Origin: Phlebotomus papatasi
Lineage: Eukaryota; Arthropoda; Insecta; Diptera; Psychodidae
Assembly (NCBI RefSeq): GCF_024763615.1
Contig: NC_077224.1
Span: 558,001 to 622,000, forward strand
Direction: 5' to 3'
Length of the DNA: 64,000 nt
Part shown: positions 1 through 12,800 of the stretch, piece after piece
Position numbering within the stretch: the stretch's first letter is position 1
How the letters are laid out: the number at the start of each line of letters is the position of its first letter
Program-made: the position numbers and the translations under genes
The notes under the pieces: generated by a model
The model's database searches: none
The model's input: the letters and a program-made list of their open reading frames with translations, nothing else
Told to the model about the DNA's origin: nothing

Positions 1-240
1 CGATAGGCGATTTCAAATGGAAAACAATTGAATTGCCACTAAAAAAGACAATTTTTCTCGAGCTAACAAAGTCTCTCAGCCCAAGAATTTAGTGACCAAT
101 CCTCTCTCTCTCGAGAGAGAGGCAAAATTCAATGCAATATCCTTTTGGACTTTTCATCAAATCAATCCCTTGACTAGATTTGCATGCTGTGAGATTGAAT
201 GCCACAAATATTCACAAAATTCCCTTCACGAAATTCACTC
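1..240 (-). other. PRDM10: PRDM10 3' UTR (inferred)
   Basis: Sequence downstream of the PRDM10 stop. It contains a CT/GA palindromic microsatellite (about 101-122). No AATAAA can be assigned with confidence, and the UTR probably extends past the window edge. Confidence 0.5.
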
Positions 241-819
241 TCAGCCGGCACTCTGAGAGTATCCACTCGTTGAATTCAATTTATGCCTCCCATTCATTCC
301 TGGCATTTGCTCAATCTCCGTCCCAAGAATTACCGGCTTCATGTGCATATACTCAATTTCCTCAAATAATTCTGGCAATCTCGATAGATCACCATTGGAA
401 TCACCTGCTGAGCCAGCAGATGATCCATCTCCCACAAATTCACCCCCAACAACCTTTAAACTAACATCAATCTTCGACAAATTCCCCACATTCTTCTGCT
501 CAGCCACATCGGGATCATATGGACAAATTTTAATCAACTTACTCTCTTCCGAAGCTGCAAGGTAGTTCCCTTCCTCCGGTGAATAATTCTCATAGTCCAC
601 AGTGTCTGACACTCCCACCAGTTGATCATCAAACTGCGAATTGTTATTCTCAAAACCGGTGGGACTGTCAAAGGACACTTGCTGATCATTCTTGTGGATG
701 ACAATTGATGAAGAATGGGCAGACAACTCGATTTCTTTTATGTGCTCAGGATGCTTTTTGCGTTGATGCTGCAGCAATTTGGCCTTTGAGGCATATTGCT
801 TATGACACCAAGCACAGCC
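241..819 (-). CDS. PRDM10: PRDM10 terminal exon (finger 11, acidic C-terminus, stop)
   Basis: The acceptor tttcag precedes 819 and the exon opens in phase 0 with finger 11 (CAWC...H-x4-H, followed by QRKKHPEH), as in the last PRDM10 finger. The C-terminus is acidic and S/N/D-rich, a plausible regulatory tail. The TGA stop is at 243..241. The 3' UTR continues leftward. Confidence 0.88.
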   Translation of the reverse strand, partial: GCAWCHKQYASKAKLLQHQRKKHPEHIKEIELSAHSSSIVIHKNDQQVSFDSPTGFENNNSQFDDQLVGVSDTVDYENYSPEEGNYLAASEESKLIKICPYDPDVAEQKNVGNLSKIDVSLKVVGGEFVGDGSSAGSAGDSNGDLSRLPELFEEIEYMHMKPVILGTEIEQMPGMNGRHKLNSTSGYSQSAG

Positions 820-3800
820 CTGAAAAGACCCCCCAAATACTTTCAAAATCAGTTCAATTCAAAGGCAACTTAAAATTTATTGGTCTGTATCCTTCATAAA
901 GGCCCATTTAAAAGAAGGTATTTTGATCCGAAAAATCCCATTCGAAATAAAAGTGTCCTATGAATAAGTTTTTATTCGAAATATTTTCGAAAATCATTAT
1001 TTTTAAAAACTCTTTTTCAAACTTTCCAATGTTTCGAAATAAAATGGGACATGAACCTATCACAGCTATATTTTTAGCCGAGACACACGAGAGAATTTTA
1101 TCAGAGGGCACGGAGACTTTACAAATGCGTTAACCCTTTAACGACGAGACACTTTTTACGGACTGAAAATTAACAATAAAAATTAAACTGATAAACATAA
1201 TCAATGATAAGTCTTATATCTAACCTTGGAAAGTTCAACAGAATCTGAGTCGGTGTATTTTGTGCTTCTGTGAACGATAGGGACAAAAATAGCCCAAAAA
1301 TTTAAGTAATTTTTCTGACAATACCAATGAATAATAATTTTCGATCTAATCAAAAATATTATACGTATGAGTATTGTAGTTTTTATTCCCAAAAGGGTTT
1401 TGCTTAAAAAAATTGGAAGTATAAAAAATAAATAAAATCAATTATGAATTTGAGAATTTAAAAATTCGCCATTTTTGAGCTTAAATATTTACTAAATAGC
1501 AAATAGCTAGAGACTTGCAAAAAATATTCTAGATCCCTGCAACCTTCTACTTTACAATTATGTACAGACATAAGAAAAAAATAACTTTAGGTAGATAGAA
1601 AAATTATTTTCTTTATGGGACACCAGTGTTCCAATCGTCCTTAAAGGGTTAAATGTCTATTTAGATAAGGATTATTTGGATTCGAAATCTCCCTTCCGAA
1701 ATAAAAATCCCCTATTGAGCTCTAAGGTAAATTAAGCTAATTCAAAACCTGCTTCAAATGGAAATTTTTCGCTACTCCAAATGGAAACGTCACTGTTTTC
1801 ATTATAAATACAGTACAAAATTATAATATTTATATATTTTCTATACCACAGTTTCATTATTTAGTTAATTTTACTCCAAATAAAGCGAAAATCCATTCAT
1901 ATTCACAAATTTTTATTTGTTAATTTCTCAGAAAAATTAAGAATGTACCCTTTCACCATCGAATTTTTCATCGATCGACCATGTTTTCCAATGAAAAACA
2001 CAATGAAGTGACTGTTGTTTATTCGTTTTGTTTAATATTTATGTCATATTTCTGGCTAATTTTAGTTAAATTAAGTACTAATCTTTATTGTTAACGGTAC
2101 GTGAATTTTCAAATGAAATAATTACCTATTTCATGAACAAAAAGGGTTTTTCTGAAGGAGAAAAGACCAGGAATAAGAACAAATCCTGCACTCAGGAGCA
2201 ACTCAACAAGGTTTTGGAAGCCTTTCGTCGCGGTTTCACTTACACTGTTTGTCTCCAATTAGAAACTTTCCCTTGTCTCCATTTGGATTAATTTGTTTCC
2301 AATAGAAGCATTTTACATTCGCATATTTTTCTTGTATTTAAGAAGTTTCCAAATTATATCTAAAGAATTTTCACTAAACCAGTAACATTCTAGAAGAGTC
2401 AAGGAGCAAATTTATGTATATTATGACAACTGTAACCAAAAATTCTTCAGTGTGCCATAAATGGATAATTAAAATGACAAATGAAATTTTTTTTAGCACA
2501 TAACTGTTCTGAAGTACTTCTTCTTCTTCTTCTTCTTCTATTTTACGTTTAGGCTGCCGAACTCACTCGGGTTCGAGTGCATATAGCCATAAAGTACTTC
2601 TACATAAACGACTTTTCTTTGTAGTGGTTCCTGTCGTGATTGTAACACAGCCAGGACTGAGGAAAACAGTTGAGAACAGTTCAGACAGGAATAAATACAA
2701 AGAGAAGTCGATAACGCATAAGCACTTGAGAACAGTAAAGTACTAAAAAAATGTTCAGGAGAAAGATGTTTTTTAGTGCAAAGCTATTCTTACGGGCTTC
2801 AGCGTTATCAACTTTTCTTTGTATTCGGTTTTATCACGACTGTTTTCTTCAGTCTTCGGCTTGTACCAAAACCACCAAATAGTCGTGCGTGACAGGAACC
2901 AATGCAAAAAGTCGATAACGCAGAAGCACATAAGGTCACTCATGTACTAAAAAACATGTTGATCAAAAAGATTTCCCTTTTAATTTTTTATTGAAATAAT
3001 ATCATAAGTACCCTATCATCTCTTTTGTCAAGAGTCATAGGGGGCAATCTTCCTCCTGAACATATTTTTAGTTACTGTTCTCAAATGCTTCTGCGTTATC
3101 GGCTTTTCTATGTGTTGGTTTCTGTCTAGATTGTTTTTCCCAGTGTTCGCTGTATTCTAAAACCACCAAATAGTCATGACGGGAACTAATACAAAAAAAA
3201 AATCGATGCACTGAGAAAAAGAGAGGGTGCGATTAACATTTTTCCTCAGAAATTTAACACTTTTTAGGTGTAAAAATATATCAATATTTTTACACTATCT
3301 TAGTGGTAAAATTAACATGAAAAAGGATACCTTTAACACCTAATACACCTAAAAGGGTAATATTTACACCGATTTTGAATAATACTGCAGGGTAAAATTA
3401 ACATTTCCGGAATGTTATTTTAACTTTTTCGGATTTCTCTTACTCAGTGTAATGCAGAAGCAGTTGAGAACAGTAGTGCTAAAAAGTGCTTTAGCACATG
3501 AGAACAGCCATGTACTAAAAAATGTTCAAGAGAAAGATTTTCCCTTTAAATTTACCATTTAAATAGCACCATAAGTACCTTATCATCTGTTCTTTTATCA
3601 ATTTCTTTTCCCTTCATACAACTTTACAACGTTTCAAGGGAATCCTATCAAAGAAACAAACCACTAAAGGTGGTTTTCCAAGACTCATTGATATAGCAAA
3701 GTGCATTTTGTAATACCCTCGTTTAAACGGACCCTAATGGCAAATTTAGTGTGAGGAGAAAAAAATCACTAACCTGCGGATGTGTCGTGATGCTTCCAAC

Positions 3801-6800
3801 AGTTTGAGAGTATGTCAAATTGGAGAAGCCACCAACATCTGGACAATTTCCCTTCAGTCGGCTCGACATGGGCAACTCAAGTCCCGGATGATTCTTCAGG
3901 ATATGAGCCTTCCTCTTGGAATTGCTCTTGTACACTTTCTCACAATACTGACAATAGTAGAATTTCTGATCCTTGAGAATGGGCAAATTGAGTTCAGGAA
4001 CTGAATCTATGGGTACCATTGGATGCCTCTTAGCCAGATGATTGACTAGCATGCCGCGTCTCTTGAAGCCGACTAAACAATCGTGGCACTTGTAAATGAA
4101 GCGCTGATAGTCATTTGGCGAAACTTTTGGTGAGAACTTTTTCTTAGGTGACTCTTCTGGATTCTTACTGATAACTTCCCCATCCAGTTGTTCTTCCTTG
4201 TAGCTCTGGGTATCTGCTGGTGGATCAATTTCTGGCGAATTTTGCTGTAGAAGCTTCTCTTTCTTGGCTTTTGCTTCATCAGAATGGGATCTCTTCATAT
4301 GTTCCCTCAATTTGTCCTTCCGCTTGAACTGCTTCCCACATTCTGAACACAAGAATTCCCTGTGATCTGAATGCCTTAGCAGATGCATCTGCAACTTACT
4401 TAGAGTAGGAAATTGTTTTCCACATTGCTGACACGGGTGTTTTGTGGCTGAATGGAAAGTTCGTATATGTTTCCGGATGATTTTGTATTCCTTAAATTTC
4501 TTCTGACAAAATTTGCACGTGTAAATACCATTTTCTGCATGAGATCTCACATGCAACTTAAAGACCAAGCCATGCTTAAAGGCTTCTGTACACATGGGAC
4601 AAACAATCAGACGCCTCGGATTGAGATGCATCTTTACGTGAACAGCAAGAGCCGAAGAAGTAACAAAGCGCTTGGGACAGTGAGGACACCTCAATGGTCT
4701 CGACTCATTGGCAGCATGAACTAAATTATGACGTGCTAAACGTTCAGCTGTTGGAAAGGATTTTGGGCAGGAAGTACATTTGAACTTGTGAAAAGTATCC
4801 TTATTCTCTTTGTTATTGAGAAACTTCCTCGTAGAATCCAATTTTAATCCCTCCTTGACCCCATCAATTCTCCTATTGCGCTCAATTTTGTTATTCCCAC
4901 AATCACTGAGACTCTTCTCAGCCAACGGATGTCCCGAATGGGTCTGCATATGTTGCCTCAAACGCATTGAAGATCTCGGAAAGAGCTTAAGACACACCGG
5001 GCAAGCTACTTTATTTCCCCCACCACCACCAAGTGGTCTCTTCTTCTTCCTCTGCACATTCTTTTTCTCCCCATACATCTCATCATCATCATCGTGTTGA
5101 TTTAGATGATCCTGAAGGGCTTCCGAATTGCCAAATTTCTCATCACACTCAAAACATGGCCAAGAATTTTCAACATGATTCATTTCAACGTGATCTCGTT
5201 CGTCAGGAACTATCTGACGCAGCCCATATTTGTCAGCATACTCACGACTATAGCCAACTCTTAATTCTTGCTTAGGTCGAATAAATTTGCAACTCTTGAA
5301 AAACAATTTGCCCTCGGATTCAAAAAGTAGAAGATTCTGTTGCTTGAAATCTTCAGCAATACGCACAAAACGCATCCAATTAGACGTATCTACAAAAAAG
5401 GAAGGATGCAAAGGGAACATATTTTTAACCCTGTAGGGAAATTCAAGCCATAATGCTAAACCTTTAGTCCTGCACACAGTTTAATTTATTGAAGCAATTA
5501 ATAATTCATGAACAACTACCGGATATATTTACCTATAAAATTAAATGTTAACGAGCTATAATTACTGGATCAGTTAATTTAAAACGACACGTTGCTCACA
5601 GAGATGAATTAATATTATTCAATTAATTTATTAGACAGTTAATCTTTTACAAATTTAATATAAGGGAATGCTTTCAGGCTTCGCACATACTCTGGACTTC
5701 GAATCTGACCTAATTTTCTTCACGAAATATGTGACTTAAGATTAGCTATTAAAAAATATTGCCATAGAAAGGTCAGTGTTAAAAATGATTTTGAAAAAAC
5801 ATAGTAAGGTAAAGTGTCCTCGAGTCGACCGGTGGTCAATATTTGAATGTTTGATGGTGAATTTCTATAAAATTGTCACTGATTCGTATTTATTTATAGA
5901 ATAATTGACCTATTAATGTTAGATCATACACAAAATATTAGTGCAAATATAAATAAATTGAATAAATAACTCTACCGGTCGAATTGAGGAACCGGTCGAC
6001 TTGAGGGCACTTTACCTTAATGTAAGAAATAAAATAATTCATTGAACATTTGAAATGGAGTATTTGCCTGAATTGACGCGGTGTACGAAGTGCACAGTAA
6101 AAAATCGTGTAAAAAGAAATAACGTGCACAGTAAAAAAATTAACACTATTATAGTGTGTAATCTTTCACACCACTATTATAGTGTTAAAAAGTGGAAAAA
6201 GTGTTTAATTTAAAATTGTTTAATTTAAAGTTGTTGATTTTCAAGATGTTGAATTTGGAATTGTTGAATTTAAAAATTGTTGAATTTTTATGTGTAAATT
6301 CAAAAATTGTTAAATTCTATTATTGAATTTTCTTTTCATTTCGAAGATTTTGATTTTTTTTACCTTTTTAGACATTTTTATTGGTTTTTCCTGTACTCGG
6401 GATCCCCCCTAATGCGAAATGATTACATCTGATGCTCGGATCTTCACGATAGACTTCTTATGCATACAAATATTTGATGTTCTATATGACCTTTGCCCAA
6501 TGAAAAGTATGTTGACTGAAGTATAAGTTTTAATTGGAAATTCAACAATTTTTACACAACTTTTGTTTAAAAATTCATCAACTTTTGTCTCAAAATTCAA
6601 TAACTTTTGTTTAAAAATTCAACAACTTTAATACCATAAAGTTGTGTATTTTTCACGCTATAATAATGTGAAAAACTGTAATCATACTATAATAGTGGTA
6701 ATTTTTAGAATATGTCAAACAGTTTTAAATCACGAAACATTGTTGAAAAATTTTTATGATTATAACAATGAGAAATTTTACACAGATCGCAATTAAATAA

Positions 6801-9800
6801 TTAATTTATTCGATTTCACACTATTATAGTGTTAAAATTTTACATATTTTCAAATTAAACAACATTGTTGAAAAATTTTCAACTATAATAGTGGTAATTT
6901 TCAATCACGTGACAATAAATTACCAAAATGTTGTGCATTTTTTAAACATTTTTAAATTAAACAACTAAAATGGTCGATTTTGCACTATTATAGTAGTAAA
7001 ATTTTACACAATTTTTTTACTGTGTGTAATTTCCAAATTACCACTACAACACAGTAAAAAATTTTTGGCTGGTTTACCATAATTTTCATTGTAAATTTTA
7101 CATTAAACGTGTAATTGTGTGTACTGGTACACATTCATGTAATTTCTACACATTTTGTCTGAAAACTGTGTAATGTTACACGAAATCTGTAACAAAATGT
7201 ACACAGCTGTGTAATTATTCGTTAATTTCGCTTTACGGTGAAAAAAAAACGTAATGTAAAACAAGAAAGTAAAATTTGATACCGTGAGATGTAAAAAACC
7301 ACTTTCGTTACAGTATTCTCTCTACTTTTGCATTAGCAACAGAACATTACTTAAAAAGTACAATATTTCATCATTTAATTGATTACACAATTGATTACTC
7401 GTTTTGCTCAAATACATAATTTGAGTAACTTTACAAGAATAATCGCGGTAAAAAAAGCAAATTAACAGAGTAAAAAATCGTGTAAAAAAAATAACGTGTA
7501 ATTTCCAAATTACCACTAGAAAAATTGTAAATTTTGATTTTTACTACTATTAAAATGGTAAATTTTGTGTAAAAAATAATTTGTGTAAAAATTTTTAGCA
7601 TGTAAATTGAAACATGTAATTTTTACCACTATTCAAGTGGAACAGTGTCACTTAAAAAGTGGTAAATATTCTGCAGCGTGTAAAATTTGGGGCGTGTACT
7701 CAAAAACGTATTAAATCGCCATTATAGTTTGACAGCTGCTAGAAAACATCCACCTCGGTGAGCATTTTCTTTAGTTTTTTGAGTTTTATTGCCTCTAATT
7801 TCGCGAAAAAGACCAAATCGCACGCTGACGGAACGACTGGAAATGCTAAAATAATCATGAGGTATGTGAAATTAAATTAACATATTTGAAACTGCCCCGT
7901 ACTCTTCTAAATCGTGTTTGAAATGCCTATTAAAATTTATTTATATATTTTTTATCTCTCAGGTTTAATATTAATTTAAAAGGTAATAAAGATTAATAAT
8001 AAAAAAAAAATTACTCACTCTCATTAGCCGTCTCTAGTATCATCTTTCCATCAATCAGAAGCAGGGGATAGTGCTGCGGAGGCTCAGCCTTGAGATGACG
8101 AACTTCCTCCTCGCCAACCTCACGAAGGTCACCCTCGAAGGGGCCAAATTTCGTACGCAGTGGTATGTCCTTCTTGGAAAAGACTGTGTATTCTGCAGAG
8201 AAAGAGAGAGAGAGAAAGGTGGTAACAGGCGACGCCAAGACAAACACAATTATTCTGTATGTTGTTACTCAGGCAACCACCCTAAACAAATCAATATTTA
8301 TAACACCATTAATCGCGACAACAGTGTTTAGCAGACAGAGAGAAAGGAAAAAACATCAGGATTTCGTGATGATTGTTGACAATCGGAATGTCTACAATTA
8401 TTCAGACTACAGACATCCAATTCTGTTCACTAACACGGATTACCGGACATCAACGCATCTGGGACATTCTCAGTACTCTCTTGGCACTGTGGATAGTTTG
8501 TGCGACCATCAACCGGTTAGTGGTCGTGGGAAGAGTCATGCTTATGACTATGGCACGCAATTTAATCGATTTCACGGCTGGAAGAACGGCGGATGGTGTG
8601 GGAATGTTAAATATAATCTACCCATGCGATTAAACCGGGTTGATTTTATGAGAAATTTGAGTGAGAAGACTCAATTGAGACCAGTTAGTGCCATTGAGGA
8701 GTATCACACAATTCAGAAGTTGGATTATAATTGGAAACATCATCCAGACAAAATTGCCAAAAGAGATGAAAAATATTCCATTAGGCAACCTCTAAAACCG
8801 ATTTTCCGTGGATATGCCAATGATTCATCTTTTCACAAATTCACCGATCCCTATCTCTCAACTCAGACTCTGGATTTCTCCCTCCTGACCTCTCCGGAAG
8901 AATTAAAAATATCCCAGAAGAACAATATAACAGTCTGGGACTGGTTGCAATATCCCAAAACCTCAAAAGGATATGGCTTGAAGCATTTACCGGAAGTGAA
9001 ACCTGCTAAAATGAATGATTCCCTGGATAGAATTCCTCTTAAATTTAAGAGATCAATTCAAAATAACTTCACAGAATCCCAGGCTTCTTTTATCCCTCCC
9101 AAGACAAAATATCTGCATCAGGACGTAATATCCATTGGACAAATCACCTCATCTGCCCCAAGGGATAAACTTCCCGATCCTGAAAGTCAAGTCTATGGCT
9201 CCACAAATAAAAGCATCAATTTAATTGGTTTACCCCAAGTTCCCAGACAACGAAGATAGACAAGAAAAAAACACTTACCAGAAGGATACTTCGGAGACTT
9301 TCCAATATACAAATAAGACGTAGGCAAACTGGCCCAAGCTCGACATGGTACATGTTTATCAGCAACCATCACTGCAAAAAAAAATTAAAAATTCCAAAAT
9401 CTCCTGCCCAAAAAAGAAAACCCCTCAAAATCAAACTCACAGCATCCATCTTTTTGAATCTTCCTCTGAGACTTCCGCACTGAAGATTTCTGCGGGAAGC
9501 CTTCGGAAAATACACAATATTTCTCATTGATGCTCTTCACATCATTGATATCGACATATTCATCGGAGAGGGAAGAAACATTGACAATTTTGAGATTATT
9601 CTTATACGATAAATCTCTTTCTTGACTATTGGCAAAATCCAACAAAATCTTCCCATCATTCAAATCAATATCCATCGATACAGAATCTGATCCATTTGGA
9701 TTGCTGTCGTATGATGTCTCCTGATCGCTAGTCTTCACATTTTCCGAACTACCGGACATTTGATGTTGCTGCAGCAAAAAATCCGGCAGCAAATGTGGTT

Positions 9801-12800
9801 CCTCGCGACTTGTGATGTCATTAACAGCAGCCACTGCAAGAAAATATCCGCACAAAAAAAAAAATACATTGAAGCATCAAACTGAAAAGGCGATCTTAAC
9901 GCCACCTTGTGGTGACTGGAGAAAATTTTCATATCTCGAAAAGTTTAAGAATAGGTGAATTGAAGGAATTTCGAATTATAATAACAAAGAGAGGTAAATT
10001 GACGAAAATTTAATCAACAGTAGGGGGTTCCGGAAGTCGTCGAGAAACTAACAATCACTCAGGGAAACCCATCAACTATCTTCAGAGCTTTCGGCTCGTC
10101 TCCGAGCCTTCATCAGTGGTCAAGTCTTGCATTCCTCTGAGTCTCGTTCAGGGTTTTTGGTCAGTATTGCAACAAGGCATGAAAGGTAACGAGGGCAATA
10201 CTTTACACTGTCCTTTAACAAGTTTTCTCAACTTTTGGCACAATTTTGATGTAATTTCTTTCTTCTTGGATTTTGCTTGACAATTGCTAGGAGTCTTCCT
10301 GACTACTGATGGAGGCTTGGAGACCGAGCCGAAAGCTCTGGAAATAGTTGATGTGTTTCGCCCACAATTGGTATAAGATCAATTTTAGCGCTCCAATGTG
10401 TTCTATTTCAATGAATTATTATAACTAAAATTATATTAATAAGTGGTGGAGATACACGAACATTCTCAGAAAACCCCTAAATATGACAATATAATTTATT
10501 TTAAAACTAACAACAATAAGATTATAAAAGCTCAAAAAGTGCCCAAAAGTACTTAGCCACGCTAATAGGGTCATTTATCTAAAGCGAGACAGTTCGGAAA
10601 GTTGGACAAAGCAGTGTGGAATGTGAGACACCTCCTTAAAAACTTGATAATAAATCAATTAAATATTTCAATTTTCGATAAAAAAGATTATTAAACTTAA
10701 TTTTATGATTATTTTTTAGAAGTTAAAAATGCAAAAATCGTTATAATACAATCAAAGAGTGACTTGCAAAAAGAATTTAAAAAATGTATTGCATGCGTGA
10801 TATTCATAACCTTCACACGGTAGTTGTCATTTTCTCTGTTTCTTATGGAAGTTGCTAGGAAAATATCAAAGTGTTTTGTATGATTTTTCAGCATAATTTG
10901 TGAAATATTGTTAAGTCCGCAGTGAAAATCGAAGGACACACATCCATTTAAAAGGCGAATAAAAAATATTTGTGAAATAATTACATTTAAAAAGGATAGA
11001 AAAGTGATATAATTTCGCATTGCTTTCAAAACATGTTTTATGAAATCTTGGACAAGTTGATTTTGTGAATGAATTTGGTGGTTTTGTGCAGTGAAATAAT
11101 GTTAACAAGAACGACAAAGATCCTTAAGTATCCGGAAAAATAGTTGCAACAGCAGTTAGAAGCTGATAAGGAGAAAATCTCGCAAAAACTCCTGGAGAAA
11201 GACAAATAGGAGCCTCTACAGAACTCCCAAAGCAAGTGGAAAAGGACTTGGGCGGATAAGGAATTGAAATGTGCTAAAAATTGCATCCGCTTTAAAACTA
11301 TAACTGCTGGACAGCGCGAGGCGTCTGTGAAATTTACAGAACCTCTTTTTGGTTGGACGTCAAGGAAATTCTTGGTAATTAACGTTCCTTAATTGTTACT
11401 CGGACATAAAAGAGGGATTAGCATAACCATCAAATGTGCAAGTATACAGAGTGTACAAAATAAGAGAAACCCGTTGCGATCTGCCACAATTCAAATAGTT
11501 CGATTAATCGAATATCGATGAAATATCGCCGGGTTATCGGAAGTCAGCTGATTTCAAAATGGCTTTCCTCTACCGTTAATTTTTTCTCTGAACGTGAAAA
11601 GTGAATAAAAAAGTGTGCTCCAAAGAAAATTGTGGTTTTTCTCAGCGGATAAGGAAAATTTTGATCCGTTCTCACCGGGTACTGATAAAACTATATTTCC
11701 AGGTATATTTCCCACTGAATTATCTAGCTGAGGTGCTTGAGAGGACTTTTCTCATCTTTTTTGTCCACTCATAGGTATATTTCCCACTGAATTATCTAGC
11801 TGAGGTGCTTGAGAGGACTTTTCTCATCTTTTTTGTCCACTCATAGGTAACATCCTCTTCATTTGATCCGTTCTCACCGGGTACTGATAAAACTATATTT
11901 CCAGGTATATTTCCCACTGAATTATCTAGCTGAGGTGCTTGAGAGGACTTTTCTCATCTTTTTTGTCCACTCATAGGTATATTTCCCACTGAATTATCTA
12001 GCTGAGGTGCTTGAGAGGACTTTTCTCATCTTTTTTGTCCACTCATAGGTAACATCCTCTTCATTTGGTCCTGTCTGAGTCGTCGAGGGAGCAGCAGATT
12101 CCCGCCAGCAAAATGCCGTCCAAGGAATTGAGCAGGCGTGCATACAAAGGTCAATTAACCTCTGTCCGGAAGATTGTGGAAAAGTACCAGAGAGATCCTG
12201 AGAATTTGGAAGATGGCCAAGCTGAGACTGAGTTAATAGCACAGAGAGATATGGTCGGGATTATCCGGGGAAAATTTAAGGCTGTGCAATCCGAGATTAT
12301 CGCTTCAGCAGCCCCTGAAGACAAAGAAAAGGAACAGGAAGAGTTTCTAACCTTCATGGATGAATGTCTTCAGGTGGAACAGGAACTTAGTCAGTTAATC
12401 GCCGCAATTACCACTCAGAAGAGAGGTTATAATGCAGCTGGTGAAGCTTCAGGGCTGAATACATCATCTGAGAATCAAACTGTCCAGCAAATGCTCTCAC
12501 TGATGCAACAACAGCTGCAAGAACAAAGATTGCAACGATTGAGTGAAGAAAGTAAGCTGAAGGAGCTTCTACAAAATCAACGGAAGGAAGTTGAGACTTT
12601 ACTGGAAGCTTCTCGAAATAATTTGACAGCAACGCTCGAGAACTCCGATATTCTTGATGTCTCTGACCACAGTGCAAAGCTGGAACCAATCAAAATTCCC
12701 ACTTTTTCCGGGGATTATTGCGAATGGATGACATTCAAAAATCTTTTTATCTCATCTGTAGATAAAAATATAAGACTGTCAAAATCCCAAAAGATGCAAT

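Larger units (their letters stand above)
820..3773 (-). other. PRDM10 intron 6, repeat-rich
   Basis: Intron between exons 6 and 7. It holds a 523-bp TTAA MITE (1130..1652), a (TTC)n tract next to a B-box-like motif near 2520-2590, and a multi-copy inverted repeat (2495-3540) interrupted by another MITE (3209..3450). No coding exon was found; the + strand frame at 2088-2291 resembles no protein I know. Confidence 0.7.
5390..8018 (-). other. PRDM10 intron 5, repeat-rich
   Basis: Holds a one-sided 'ctttcaggcttcgcaca' repeat copy (about 5663-5760), a TA-flanked MITE (5807..6017) and a long AT-rich element full of 'actattatagtg' motifs (6127..7024), with related sequence again at 7465-7690. No supported gene. 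Confidence 0.65.

Noticed and set aside
8165..8368. Upstream extension of the nested + strand gene from the ATG at 8165
   Set aside because: It translates the antisense of PRDM10 exon 5 and of its CT-rich acceptor tract, so it is open only because of the other strand.
12065..12112. Earlier start of the BEL/Pao polyprotein at a TTG
   Set aside because: It lies in the leader and probable primer-binding site; the first ATG is at 12113.
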